Positions 1 to 7,974 of a stretch of DNA of 64,000 bases are shown one piece after another (the first letter of the stretch is position 1; each line of letters starts with the position of its first letter). Made by a program: the position numbers and the translations under genes. Under the pieces are notes generated by a model. That model saw only the letters and a list, made by a program, of their open reading frames with translations. It was not told the origin of the DNA and searched no databases. Source of the stretch: BCD1 sp965230565 (GTDB taxonomy: Bacteria; Bacteroidota; Bacteroidia; Chitinophagales; Saprospiraceae); assembly GCA_965230565.1 (NCBI GenBank), contig CBDDLH010000016.1, forward strand, positions 1,302,001 through 1,366,000, written 5' to 3'.

Positions 1-1085
1 TTTCTTACGGTAATCGTATCCAGTTTGTGACTTTCATATGAAGCATCTTCCATCACAATATCATAAAAGGATGTTTCTCCTTTTTCGATATCGATTGAAT
101 CTTCAAGAGTCACAAATTCGTCCTCCAAAAGCGCCATGATTGATGCCAGTTTGAAGGTAGATCCAGGCTCTGTCGCACGACCGATGGCGTAGTTGTAGAT
201 TTCGTACCACTCCATTTTATCCTCTATCTGGCCAAGGTTGGCAATACCTTTGATTTCACCGGTATTCACTTCCATTACGATCGCCGTCCCCCACTCTGCT
301 TCGTGGTGCTTCATCCCTTTCAGTAAAGCTCTCTCGGCAATATCCTGGATATTCACATCTAAAGTGGTCAGGATATCATCCCCGCTTTTGGGTTCGATTT
401 CCGTCAAATCCTCAACCGGCATCCAAAGATCCCGCTTGCGATCTACACGGATCATAACCTGTTTACCTGGTCTGCCCCCAAGCACTTCGTCATAATAACC
501 TTCCAGACCAACATCCTGAGCAGTACTCCTGACGTAACCAATGGTCCTGCGTGCAAGAACACCAAAAGGTCTTTTTCGCTCACTGCGTTTTTCAGCGATC
601 AATCCACTTTTATAGCGTCCGAGATTGAAAAGAGGGAAAGTTTCAATTCTTCTCTTTTCATAATAAGAGACCTTGGATTTCAAAAGAACGTGTCTGTTCC
701 TGTTCACAGAAGTATCTCTGAGATCCGTGAGGTATTCCTTAAATCCCCCAACGGTATAAGTATTGTCTACATAAGTAGCCAGACAATGGGCCAGGGTGTC
801 GAGGTTATTTTTATAATCCTCTTCCGTAGCTGTAAACGGATCAAAATATATGTCAAAGAACGGTACTGAAGTGGCCAAAAGGCTTCCGTCATCAGCCATG
901 ACGTTGCCTCTTTCCGCTTCTATTTCTCTTTCGTCAATGTAATTATCTTCTCCAACGGCCACCCAATGTTCAGCTTCCTGAACACTGATCTGAAAGGTTT
1001 TGTACACCAATATCACCGCAACGGGTACGAACAATCCAAAAAGGACAATGTAAACTCTGTATAAGACTTCATTTTTGATGTCCAT
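1..1085 (-). CDS. ftsI: FtsI-type penicillin-binding protein (septal transpeptidase), partial
   Basis: Peptidoglycan D,D-transpeptidase that crosslinks septal wall, anchored in the inner membrane. The first 361 codons are visible; the 3' part lies beyond the left edge. The start is ATG at 1085, nine bases after the stop of the FtsL-like gene. Residues ~9-27 form one membrane helix after a short cytoplasmic tail. A PBP dimerisation domain follows, then the start of the transpeptidase domain with active-site motif S-T-F-K at residues 309-312. Position after mraZ, rsmH and an FtsL-like gene is the standard dcw order. The KTG box and any PASTA domain cannot be seen, so a specialised PBP2/SpoVD relative is possible, but the context favours FtsI. 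Confidence 0.93.
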   Translation of the reverse strand, partial: MDIKNEVLYRVYIVLFGLFVPVAVILVYKTFQISVQEAEHWVAVGEDNYIDEREIEAERGNVMADDGSLLATSVPFFDIYFDPFTATEEDYKNNLDTLAHCLATYVDNTYTVGGFKEYLTDLRDTSVNRNRHVLLKSKVSYYEKRRIETFPLFNLGRYKSGLIAEKRSERKRPFGVLARRTIGYVRSTAQDVGLEGYYDEVLGGRPGKQVMIRVDRKRDLWMPVEDLTEIEPKSGDDILTTLDVNIQDIAERALLKGMKHHEAEWGTAIVMEVNTGEIKGIANLGQIEDKMEWYEIYNYAIGRATEPGSTFKLASIMALLEDEFVTLEDSIDIEKGETSFYDIVMEDASYESHKLDTITVR

Positions 1086-1094
1086 GACATTGCT

Positions 1095-1409
1095 CTATTT
1101 GGATACGACAATTTTTTTCACCTGGCCTCGCTGCAATTTCAATCCGTCATCTGCCACCTTATCTACCACCTCAGACTGCATGCTATTGACCATATTTTCG
1201 GACTGAAGCGACATATAAAACCACCTCAGTTCTTTTAAGTCTTTCTGCAGCACCTGGATCTTTCTCACATTGCGCTCAGCATAGTGCGAATTGGCGATAT
1301 AGATCACTGCCAGAAATCCTAAAAACACCAAAAAGGGCAGATTCTTCAAGATGAATTCTACCGGCATAAAGCTGAGTTCAGCGAATGAAAATCCTTTCCT
1401 TTTTGCCAT
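1095..1409 (-). CDS. ftsL: FtsL-like small divisome membrane protein
   Basis: A 104-residue bitopic protein: a basic N-terminus, one membrane helix at about residues 22-41 (NLPFLVFLGFLAVIYIANSH) and a periplasmic helix (~45-80) with heptad character. That is the architecture of FtsL, which joins FtsB and FtsQ in the divisome and activates FtsWI. Sequence identity among FtsL proteins is very low, so the call rests on topology, length and position directly between rsmH and ftsI. The next gene starts nine bases later, so the two are surely co-transcribed. Confidence 0.75.
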   Translation of the reverse strand: MAKRKGFSFAELSFMPVEFILKNLPFLVFLGFLAVIYIANSHYAERNVRKIQVLQKDLKELRWFYMSLQSENMVNSMQSEVVDKVADDGLKLQRGQVKKIVVSK

Positions 1410-1439
1410 TTTTAAATCTTTTTAAAAGGGTTTAAAATG

Positions 1440-1530
1440 AGCCACAAATGCACGAATAGTGTATTTTTGTTTTTTTTTACACGAATAAAATAATTGATCC
1501 AAAATTTAAAATATTCGTGCATTCGTGGCT
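1440..1530. repeat. Inverted repeat in the rsmH-ftsL gap
   Basis: Arms of 19 bases at 1440-1458 and 1512-1530 are complementary at 18 of 19 positions (core GCACGAATA / TATTCGTGC), with a 53-base AT-rich spacer. It occupies most of the 162-base gap between rsmH and the ftsL-like gene. The arm is reminiscent of the ATTCGTGnATTCGTGGC family of dispersed intergenic sequences common in Bacteroidota. No T-run follows either arm, so it is not a simple terminator. It could be an mRNA-processing or pausing hairpin. Confidence 0.7.
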
Positions 1531-1571
1531 TTTGCCTTTACATCAAACCCAATATTCTTGTGCCGGTTTTC

Positions 1572-2471
1572 CTATATTTTTTCACCGACCCTTAGTTTTG
1601 CGCTTCTTGAGCGCGGGTTTTCTTTAATCTCCTGGGCTGAGGGCAAAACGGCCTTTTTGGTAATTACCTTAAAAGGCCTGTTAATATTTCCGTAGAAATC
1701 TTTTTCTACAACCCCCTCTACATTGCCTGTTTTCAGCAATCTTTTTGTTAGCCGGTCCTCAATGGAGTGGTATGTGATCACAACTAACCGTCCTCCGGGT
1801 TTTAAAACTTCCATTGCCTGTTGAAAAAAGTCAGCCAACGCACCCATTTCATCATTCACGGCAATTCGCAATGCCTGAAACACCTGGGCGAGGTACCTGT
1901 GCTTTTGTCCTCTTACAAGAGGTTCAACAATAGCGAGGAAGTCCCCGATTGTTTTTATTGTTAGTGCTTGTCGTTTTTCGACAATGGCTTTGGCCAGCAT
2001 TTTTGAATTCCGGACCTCTCCGTATCTACTGAAGAGTTCCTGCAATTCTTCTGCCGTCAAAGTATTGACTAGGTCAGCGGCCGTCTCACCGGACTGCTGA
2101 TTCATCCTCATGTCGAGATGAGCATCAAATCGATAGGAAAAGCCACGCTCTGCTTCGTCGAGCTGATGGGAAGAAACCCCAAGATCTGCGAGAATACCGT
2201 CTACCTGACGTATACCATGAAGTTTCAGAAATCTTTTCAGAAACCTGAAATTGTGGTGTACAAAAGTAAACCGGTCATCTTCTATCACGTTTGCAAGTGC
2301 GTCTTCGTCCTGATCGAAACCAATCAAGCGACTATCTGTATCTATTTTGTCAAGTATCAATTTTGAATGTCCCCCTCCTCCGAAGGTTGCATCGACATAA
2401 ACCCCTTTAGGTTTTATATCCAGCGCATCGATACTTTCTTTTGCCAATACCGGAATGTGATATGGTATCAT
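1572..2471 (-). CDS. rsmH: 16S rRNA (cytosine-1402 N4)-methyltransferase
   Basis: 299 residues, full length for RsmH (MraW), which uses S-adenosylmethionine to methylate N4 of C1402 in the decoding centre of 16S rRNA. The SAM-binding motif I is visible near residues 29-37 (DATFGGGGHS), followed by the family signature DGILADLGVSSHQLD (~95-110) and the GGRLVVITYHSIEDR motif (~225-240). The ATG overlaps the stop of mraZ by one base (TAATG), implying translational coupling. A 162-base gap with an inverted repeat separates it from the ftsL-like gene. Confidence 0.97.
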   Translation of the reverse strand: MIPYHIPVLAKESIDALDIKPKGVYVDATFGGGGHSKLILDKIDTDSRLIGFDQDEDALANVIEDDRFTFVHHNFRFLKRFLKLHGIRQVDGILADLGVSSHQLDEAERGFSYRFDAHLDMRMNQQSGETAADLVNTLTAEELQELFSRYGEVRNSKMLAKAIVEKRQALTIKTIGDFLAIVEPLVRGQKHRYLAQVFQALRIAVNDEMGALADFFQQAMEVLKPGGRLVVITYHSIEDRLTKRLLKTGNVEGVVEKDFYGNINRPFKVITKKAVLPSAQEIKENPRSRSAKLRVGEKI

Positions 2472-2944
2472 TACTCCTCCTCCTGGTTTGCTGCACTACC
2501 CCCTAGCACCTCATCGGCGAGATCTGAAAAATCAACAGGTTCATCATCCAGCAGATTATCGTATTCAGCTTTAGTCCAGATCTCGATCCTTCCGTTATAA
2601 GCTGATAAAACAACCTCCTTATTGATTTCTGCATATTCCAGCAATCGCTTTGGTAACAGGATCCTATCTGCACTATCCATTACCAATTCCTGAGCGCCCC
2701 GATAAAAATACCTCACAAAGTCGCGATTCTTTTTGTTGTACAAATTGAGCTGATCGACTTCCGATGATATTTTATTCCAGACTGCTTCCGGGTATAACAT
2801 CAAACACTTCTCAAAACCGCGGTTGATGACAAACTTATGCTTCTCACCTTCCCCCAGTTGGGCTATCAAACCACTTGGCAACCGCATACGCCCTTTGGCG
2901 TCCAGTTTGCAATCATATTCACCAAGAAGTTGTTTGATTTGCAC
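2471..2944 (-). CDS. mraZ: Transcriptional regulator MraZ
   Basis: 157 residues with two tandem SpoVT/AbrB-like swapped-hairpin domains: N-terminal half LGEYDCKLDAKGRMRLPSGL and a second copy around RGAQELVMDSADRILLPKRL. MraZ forms ring-shaped oligomers that bind short direct repeats ahead of its own gene and control the dcw cluster. The start codon is GTG at 2944; no in-frame ATG lies upstream in a sensible position, and the product starts MQIKQLLGEYDCKLD as in other MraZ proteins. It is the first gene of the mraZ-rsmH-ftsL-ftsI operon. The acidic C-terminal tail (DDEPVDFSDLADE...) is variable in the family. Confidence 0.97.
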   Translation of the reverse strand: MQIKQLLGEYDCKLDAKGRMRLPSGLIAQLGEGEKHKFVINRGFEKCLMLYPEAVWNKISSEVDQLNLYNKKNRDFVRYFYRGAQELVMDSADRILLPKRLLEYAEINKEVVLSAYNGRIEIWTKAEYDNLLDDEPVDFSDLADEVLGGSAANQEEE

Positions 2945-2965
2945 GGTTTAACTCTATTTTGATTT

Positions 2966-3002
2966 CAAATGTACACACTTTTTACACACTTTACCACTTT
3001 TT
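2966..3002 (-). promoter_or_regulatory. mraZ promoter -7 element and three candidate MraZ boxes
   Basis: On the minus strand TACATTTG (2973-2966) matches the Bacteroidota -7 consensus TAnnTTTG and lies 22 bases ahead of the GTG start. Directly upstream are three direct repeats of AAAGTG[T/G]: 2981-2975, 2992-2986 and 3000-2994. This 7-mer equals the MraZ box reported in Mollicutes; the spacing here (8 and 11 bases between starts) is not the regular ~10. No clear -33 TTTG was found. Inference: MraZ autoregulation at this promoter. Confidence 0.5.
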
Positions 3003-3458
3003 CCCACCTTTTGATAAAAAAAGTTTTCCACAAATAGCCTTTTTTGATAAAAAAGACACTATCTATAACTTATATGATTACAAAACAGTGGTTTTTTAAA
3101 ACATTTCTGTTCCAAAAATTCCCACAAAAAGAGAATTTTTCCCACCTGGGATCAAAAAATTATCCAAAAATGATTTTGTATTTACCCGATATCAGGGATT
3201 TTTGGTGGGAAACTGAACATGGAAAAGACTTGAACCTTTTATTACAGGAAAAAGAAAATGGAGTTTAAGGGAGTAGTATTCTGACAAATACATTTTAATA
3301 CGAAAGAACCTCAATCCTCATCTTCCGGGAAATTAACGGAAGAAATTGGTAAAGTCCGGATGGAAAGAAAACGAATTAAAAAGCCACGTAAACACTTTAC
3401 TGTATAATTTTTATGCTTCAAGAGTTGTGAAATACATATAAATGTTATATTTTTCGGT

Positions 3459-3571
3459 CGTAATCAAGAACGATATTATTTACATCAATATAAATAATTA
3501 AGATTTAACATCAGAGAGAGCGCGTTTTTGGGACTCTGCACCATTAGTGGTTGCAGAGTCTTCTTTTTTTT
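3459..3571 (+). ncRNA. Candidate small RNA with own promoter and intrinsic terminator
   Basis: A promoter-like pair GTTG (3424-3427) and TATATTTT (3446-3453) with an 18-base spacer precedes about 110 bases with no coding content. These end in a very strong hairpin plus T-run (3532-3571). The terminator has no upstream protein gene on the plus strand to serve. The -33/-7 pair is imperfect (the final G of TAnnTTTG is missing), so the 5' end is a guess. It could instead be a terminator facing an unannotated short ORF at 3044-3268. Confidence 0.35.
3532..3571 (+). terminator. Intrinsic terminator
   Basis: GACTCTGCA (3532-3540) pairs perfectly with TGCAGAGTC (3552-3560). The loop can add CCA/TGG pairs with one bulged T, making about 12 bp in all. 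It is followed by a T-rich run TTCTTTTTTT (3561-3570). Orientation is plus strand only. Confidence 0.85.
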
Positions 3572-3580
3572 GTAGATGTT

Positions 3581-3651
3581 GGTTTAAAGTCAATTTTTCA
3601 GAAAAGTACTTTGCTTAGGAATCGAGTTACCAAAAAAATTGACTTTAAACC
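3581..3651. repeat. 18-bp perfect inverted repeat
   Basis: GGTTTAAAGTCAATTTTT (3581-3598) is exactly complementary to 3634-3651, with a 35-base spacer. It lies ten bases after the T-run of the terminator. No gene is inside. It may be a relic of a small inverted-repeat element or a second transcript-end structure. Confidence 0.8.
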
Positions 3652-3844
3652 TCCTATCCGGACATTTACAAAACAAAGGCACATCATTTCTATTCGGGTG
3701 GGAAGTGAATTCAGGCTTGTATGAAACAAAACCAACATTTGGAAGTGCAGAGTGCACTGTGATGAGTGATGAATTGAAGAACCCTTTAAATACCCATTGT
3801 TACATTGTTATTTTAGGACTGTGTCCTGAAATCGATATTTTTTT

Positions 3845-3884
3845 GTCTTCAGACGAATGGAACTTCCCTCGGTCGTCTGAAGAC
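3845..3884. repeat. 12-bp perfect inverted repeat
   Basis: GTCTTCAGACGA (3845-3856) and TCGTCTGAAGAC (3873-3884) are exact complements separated by 16 bases. It sits about 180 bases downstream of the queE stop, which is on the minus strand. There is no T-run on either side. Confidence 0.75.
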
Positions 3885-4061
3885 GAGAGGGATATGGATT
3901 TGAAGTTTGAAAACTTCAAATAACAGCGGATGATGAATTAATAAAGAACTCCCCCGACCTAACGGTACGGGATGTCGCTGCGCTCCACTTGAACCCCTTA
4001 AACTTTTTAAACCCCTGGAACGACCTGAAACCATATGAAACAAGCCTCCCTCTCCACCTTC

Positions 4062-4700
4062 CTACTCTATCCCCAAAATCTTATGCACCTGGATACTCAT
4101 GCTCCACTGTGGATGCTTCAAACAATAATCAAGCGTTTTTTTAGTGTTCTCTTTCAGGTTTGGGCCATCCATGGGCTGAAGGAAAAATTTTTTGAAATTA
4201 AGATGGGTAAATTGATCCGGTTGAGCTTCCTGTTCATTTTGAGGATAAACGAGTTTTAGTTCATCCCCTTCGGTAACTAATAATTCGGTATTAGCTTTGG
4301 GGCTCACACATAACCAGTCAATGCCAGTGGGAGGAAGAACGGTACCATTGGTCTCGACTGCGACTTCAATATTTTTCGCATGAAAAGCTTCAATAAGGAT
4401 TTCATCCAGTTGCAATAAAGGCTCTCCCCCGGTACATATGACCAGTGGTTTTCCTGAATTCAGATCCGGCCACATAGAGATCACCTGGTTTGCAAGTTCA
4501 TCAGCTTCATATCTTCCTCCATAACTACCATCAATCCCTACGAAGTCAGTATCACAGAAATTGCAAATGGCTTTGTGTCGGTCCTCTTCTCTCCCACTCC
4601 ACAGGTTGCAACCTGTGAAACGACAGAAAACGGCAGGACGCCCGGCCTGGGCTCCTTCTCCCTGGAGGCTGTAAAATAACTCTTTGATCTTGTATGCCAA
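4062..4700 (-). CDS. queE: 7-carboxy-7-deazaguanine synthase (radical SAM)
   Basis: 212 residues. QueE rearranges 6-carboxytetrahydropterin to 7-carboxy-7-deazaguanine in queuosine/7-deazapurine synthesis. The cluster-binding cysteines are at 31, 46 and 49 (C-X14-C-X2-C), the spacing that sets QueE apart from ordinary CX3CX2C radical SAM enzymes. The N-terminus KIKELFYSLQGEGAQAG is the family signature; TGGEPLLQ (~91-98) and ETNGT (~117-121) are further conserved motifs. No queC, queD or queF is next to it. It stands alone, with gene-free stretches on both sides. Confidence 0.95.
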   Translation of the reverse strand: MAYKIKELFYSLQGEGAQAGRPAVFCRFTGCNLWSGREEDRHKAICNFCDTDFVGIDGSYGGRYEADELANQVISMWPDLNSGKPLVICTGGEPLLQLDEILIEAFHAKNIEVAVETNGTVLPPTGIDWLCVSPKANTELLVTEGDELKLVYPQNEQEAQPDQFTHLNFKKFFLQPMDGPNLKENTKKTLDYCLKHPQWSMSIQVHKILGIE

Positions 4701-5088
4701 TGGTATTTTTTTTGAAAATTAACGATTGCCCTTCTTTCCAGTTGCAGAAAACCTCGGAGGTTTATTCATTAAGGTTGTATTTTCTTCAATCAGGCGGTAA
4801 AATTAGGAAACAAACAGGAAACCGGAAAGTTGGAAAGCTGAAGAGTGAATTTTTGGAGAAACTTATGACTGGAGATATCATGCAAACGGAAAAAAAACTC
4901 AGAGGTTTAAATCATTCTATGCGGACATTTTTCTTTTTCCTTAAGCATATACTTTCCCAAAACCTCGGAGATTTTTCACTCTAATAAAAAAAGGGCAGCG
5001 TTTCGTGATGGTGATACGCTGCCCTTTTATCCTGGAACCTATTATTTTAAATTCAACAAAATTGAGCTATAATCAGATTATTAAAATA
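4701..5088. other. Gene-free stretch with duplicated palindromic motif
   Basis: Holds the queE upstream region and a repeated 12-mer AAAACCTCGGAG at 4748-4759 and 4959-4970. In the first copy the motif is part of a palindrome, AAACCTC-G-GAGGTTT (4749-4763), a type often dispersed in Bacteroidota genomes. The strong hairpin at 4989-5028 ends the stretch functionally. The 96-codon plus-strand frame here has no family features. Confidence 0.55.
4986..5028 (-). terminator. Intrinsic terminator, stronger on the minus strand
   Basis: AAAAGGGCAGCG (4989-5000) pairs with CGCTGCCCTTTT (5017-5028), a 12-bp stem with a 16-base loop. On the minus strand it is followed by an uninterrupted run of U (A-run 4986-4992 on plus). 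It lies ~60 bases after the stop of the small basic protein gene ending at 5089, so it most likely terminates that transcript. Confidence 0.8.
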
Positions 5089-5361
5089 CTACTGTGGTAA
5101 TTGTTGTCTGTTAGGGTTGTGTTGGCCCTCGCTGGAGGTTGCAATCAATCTTTCGTATTTTCTGACTAATCTGGCTTGGCGTTCGGCTATTTTGTTTAAG
5201 AGTACAAGATCTTGTTCAAGAGTTTCTTCCTTTTTTTTACTGTTTTTGAAGAAGGTTAGATTTTTTCGCTTTCTATTGATTTCCAGGATTTTTTGAACGG
5301 TTTGGTTAAGTGCGTATTTAGTACGCAATAATTTCTTTTTCATTGAAATCATAGTTGGCAT
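5089..5361 (-). CDS. Small basic coiled-coil protein, unknown function
   Basis: About 90 residues from ATG 5361 (MPTMISMKKKLLRTKYALN...); ATG 5343 is equally possible and longer frames upstream are less credible. The protein is Lys/Arg-rich with a long predicted helix (KILEINRKRKNLTFFKNSKK, then EETLEQDLVLLNKIAERQAR) and a polar tail ending NPNRQQLPQ. No signal peptide or membrane segment, and no known family recognised. A strong terminator lies just downstream, which supports a real transcription unit. Confidence 0.5.
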   Translation of the reverse strand: MPTMISMKKKLLRTKYALNQTVQKILEINRKRKNLTFFKNSKKKEETLEQDLVLLNKIAERQARLVRKYERLIATSSEGQHNPNRQQLPQ

Positions 5362-5592
5362 GTATTTTATACGGGTGTTTACAAATCTTTCAACCACAAA
5401 ACAAATAAACAAAAAAGAATGCTATTTACAAAACTTAATTTCCTAATATTGCTGTATAACTTGTCAAAATATTAACATTTAAAAAATGATTTGGATCAAT
5501 AAAAATTTAATTTTTTTGAATTGTGAAATTTTCAACAGATAAAAACCGCTAAATTTCAGGCAATTAGCTCCAAAAAAATCTTTTAAATCCTC

Positions 5593-6171
5593 TCAGTTTT
5601 TTATCTTTTCCTTTCTTTTAGCCACCTCTTCCGGTGTCAGTTTTCGTGTCTGTTCAGAAATAATTTTTTGCTGTGATTTTTCTGATGCTTCTTTTGCTTG
5701 TTTTTCTTTTTCGAATTGTTCAAGCAGTGCTTTAACTTCTAACGGTTTTCTGTTCAAATTGCGATGGTAGGTAATAACAACAAACTTAGCCATTACATCC
5801 GGATCATATAAACCGAGCGAATTAAGGTATTTGGAAAACCTTGAACCTCCGTAAAAACCCCAGTTATGAGTAATCCATCGCCCAAAACTAAAATGCAGTT
5901 TAACGGCTGCATCTGCTTCGGGCATATTTTTAAATTTCAACCTGGAATCATCATCGATCAACTTATTTAGCTGGATAAAGGCATCCGTGATATCTTCAGG
6001 AATATAAACGCCATACAAAATTTCCTGACTGATTCTATATTCATAAGCCTTATCAAAGTCTTCTTCTGATACAGGAGGTTGTGCCCCGAGCAGATAACAA
6101 TTGGATAGGAATAAGGCCAGTAAGAGGACCTTACTGCCTTGAAATAAAAAACGCAAATTGTGAAATTTCAT
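5593..6171 (-). CDS. Secreted DUF6794-family protein
   Basis: 192 residues with an N-terminal signal sequence (VLLLALFLSNCYLLGAQ, cleavage near residue 30; a Cys in the region could alternatively act as a lipobox). The body has the pattern ILYGVYIPEDITDAFIQLNK ... KLHFSFGRWITHNWGFYGGS ... YLNSLGLYDPDVM, which I associate with DUF6794, a domain of unknown function widespread in Bacteroidota. The C-terminal 45 residues are a charged helix (EKEKQAKEASEKSQQKI). It stands alone on the minus strand; no enzymatic motif was recognised. Confidence 0.65.
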   Translation of the reverse strand: MKFHNLRFLFQGSKVLLLALFLSNCYLLGAQPPVSEEDFDKAYEYRISQEILYGVYIPEDITDAFIQLNKLIDDDSRLKFKNMPEADAAVKLHFSFGRWITHNWGFYGGSRFSKYLNSLGLYDPDVMAKFVVITYHRNLNRKPLEVKALLEQFEKEKQAKEASEKSQQKIISEQTRKLTPEEVAKRKEKIKN

Positions 6172-6507
6172 ATGATTAAAAATTTTCTGAGGTAAAAAAT
6201 GCAGAAAATTTTCCGCACATATGTAACCGCTTCACTCCCTGCCTGCAGCAGGCAGGTCCCATAATATTTTTTAATCATACTGTCCTTCCCATCCGCTTCG
6301 CGGTTCCTTCACTTCAAGCTTACACTTGACCTTTCAGGATCGTTCAGTCATATGATTAATAAATATCATGGTCGTTTCATCCAATTAATTATTAGTACCA
6401 AAACGATCGAAAGGTATAAGGCCTTTCGCAAAAAGGCAGTCCATCAATAAAACTGAAAATAGTATAAAATTATTATAACTCCCCAATGGAATATTTCAAG
6501 AATATAC
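6172..6507. other. Gene-free stretch with GC-rich palindrome
   Basis: The only clear structure is a perfect palindrome CCTGCCTGC-A-GCAGGCAGG (6238-6256), GC-rich against an AT-rich background. Related imperfect versions occur at 8627-8653 and 60125-60142, so this looks like a dispersed REP-like sequence. Nothing else was seen. Confidence 0.5.
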
Positions 6508-7575
6508 TTACCATCTCAAGAGTGCAGAACCCCAGGTAAAACCACTGCCAAATGCAGCAAGACAAACCAAATCACCTCTTTTCACAGCACCTGCTTCAAC
6601 TGCTTCTGCCAGGGCAATAGGTATAGAGGCTGCAGTTGTATTTCCGTACTTCTGAATATTGTTCCAGATCTTTTCATCAGGAAGCCTTAGAATCCTTTGT
6701 ACAAACTTACTGATCCTCAGGTTAGCCTGGTGAGGTATGAGCATATCCAAATCGTTTGGAGTAAGGTTTACTTTTTGTAATGCTTCATTAATAACCTCAG
6801 GGAACTTGCTCACGGCGAGTTTGAAGACAAATTGCCCCTCCATATGAGGATAATGCATAGCATTATCAAGCATATGCTGATTAAAGAACAATTCACCGAA
6901 TTCAGCATCTGAAAATCCATAATCTACAGGCTCTTCAAGATATTGATTGTGATAACCACCATGTGCACCCGGACTGATAAAACAAAGTTTTTCTGCATAA
7001 GTACCATCCGAATGTAAGTGAGTGGTTAAAATGCCTTGATCCTCCTCTTCTGTTGGCTGCAACACCACTGCACCTGCCCCATCACCGAAAATTACGGTCA
7101 CATTACGGCCACGGGTAGAAAAATCAAGTCCCATGGAATGAACTTCTGCTCCAACCACCAGGACATTCTTATACATCCCTGTTTTTACAAACTGATCGCC
7201 AACGGAAATTCCATAGATAAATCCTGAACACTGATTCCTGATATCCAAAGCTCCCGCTTCCATATTGGTAATGCCCAATTCCCGTTGCATCAACACACCA
7301 CATCCGGGAAAGAAATAATCAGGACTTAGCGTAGCAAAAATGATAAAATCAATGTCTTCCTTATCAATCCCGGCATTCTCAATAGCTTTCCTGGCTGCCT
7401 TGGCTCCAATACTTGCGGTGGTTTCTTTATGTCTTTCAGCATAACGACGCTCCTGAATACCTGTTCTTTCCTGAATCCATTCATCTGAGGTATCCATCAC
7501 TTTGGTGAGGTCGTCATTAGTAACGACTTTCTCCGGGACATAATACCCTATCCCGGCAATTTTGGTTCGAAACAT
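6508..7575 (-). CDS. fabH: 3-oxoacyl-ACP synthase III (FabH-type ketoacyl synthase)
   Basis: Condenses a short acyl-CoA with malonyl-ACP to start fatty-acid synthesis. The start chosen is ATG 7575 (MFRTKIAGIGYYVPEKVVTN); an upstream in-frame ATG adds 12 residues unlike the family. The product has 355 residues, somewhat longer than the usual 315-335. The thiolase-fold catalytic triad is present: Cys in IRNQCSGFIYG, His in LIPHQANLRIS, and Asn in KYGNTTAASIP. The GxGxGA-like loop FGDGAGAVVL is intact. There are no other fab genes next to it; Bacteroidota often carry two FabH paralogues, so it may be the one feeding special acyl groups. Confidence 0.9.
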   Translation of the reverse strand: MFRTKIAGIGYYVPEKVVTNDDLTKVMDTSDEWIQERTGIQERRYAERHKETTASIGAKAARKAIENAGIDKEDIDFIIFATLSPDYFFPGCGVLMQRELGITNMEAGALDIRNQCSGFIYGISVGDQFVKTGMYKNVLVVGAEVHSMGLDFSTRGRNVTVIFGDGAGAVVLQPTEEEDQGILTTHLHSDGTYAEKLCFISPGAHGGYHNQYLEEPVDYGFSDAEFGELFFNQHMLDNAMHYPHMEGQFVFKLAVSKFPEVINEALQKVNLTPNDLDMLIPHQANLRISKFVQRILRLPDEKIWNNIQKYGNTTAASIPIALAEAVEAGAVKRGDLVCLAAFGSGFTWGSALLRW

Positions 7576-7974
7576 AATTTTAGTTTTATGGTAATTATTT
7601 GACGCACACAAACCCTTTAAATTTCAATAATCTGTCAAACAATTCCGGTTAGGAAAAAACTCTGAAAACTTCCCTAAATACTCATAATGCAAAATGTGAA
7701 ATTTTGGCGTGTTTTCATAATCAAAACCTTTTTTATTGGCAGAAAATTGCGAATACAATCAAACATGCTTATTTTGCAAAAAATTAAACCTTATCATCCC
7801 TTTTCTTCTGATTAATATATCTAACTCTCATTTCTCGACCTCAGTTTTTTGACAACATATTAGTTGTCTTTCCATACATACGATTGAACTACTCAAAAGC
7901 GTTCTTTAGCTATCATTTATTTTCCCCCCTATAGCTAGCGAACTGTTTTTGAATGGTTGGTAAAAAAAACAAAA
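7576..7974. other. Divergent intergenic region between fabH and the response regulator
   Basis: 399 bases. On the minus strand a weak promoter match for fabH is visible: TTTG (7639-7636), 19-base spacer, AGGGTTTG (7616-7609; consensus TAnnTTTG). On the plus side a perfect dyad GACAAC-N6-GTTGTC at 7851-7868 lies 107 bases ahead of the response-regulator start and could be an operator. No further structure was seen. Confidence 0.35.

Larger units (their letters stand above)
2945..4061. other. 1.1 kb gene-free region between mraZ and queE
   Basis: AT-rich sequence with no open reading frame that looks like a protein. The short frames present (74-94 codons) have low-complexity or hairpin-derived composition and no family resemblance. 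It holds the mraZ control region (2966-3002), a candidate small RNA ending in a strong terminator (3459-3571), an 18-bp perfect inverted repeat (3581-3651) and a 12-bp perfect inverted repeat (3845-3884). Confidence 0.7.

Noticed and set aside
3044..3268. 74-codon plus-strand frame upstream of mraZ
   Set aside because: AT-rich, Phe/Lys-biased composition, no family resemblance, and it overlaps the mraZ control region.
3639..3923. 94-codon plus-strand frame
   Set aside because: It runs through two inverted-repeat arms and has no recognisable domain; more likely non-coding.
4694..4984. 96-codon plus-strand frame opposite the queE start
   Set aside because: Contains both copies of a palindromic repeat and reads into the terminator; no protein features.
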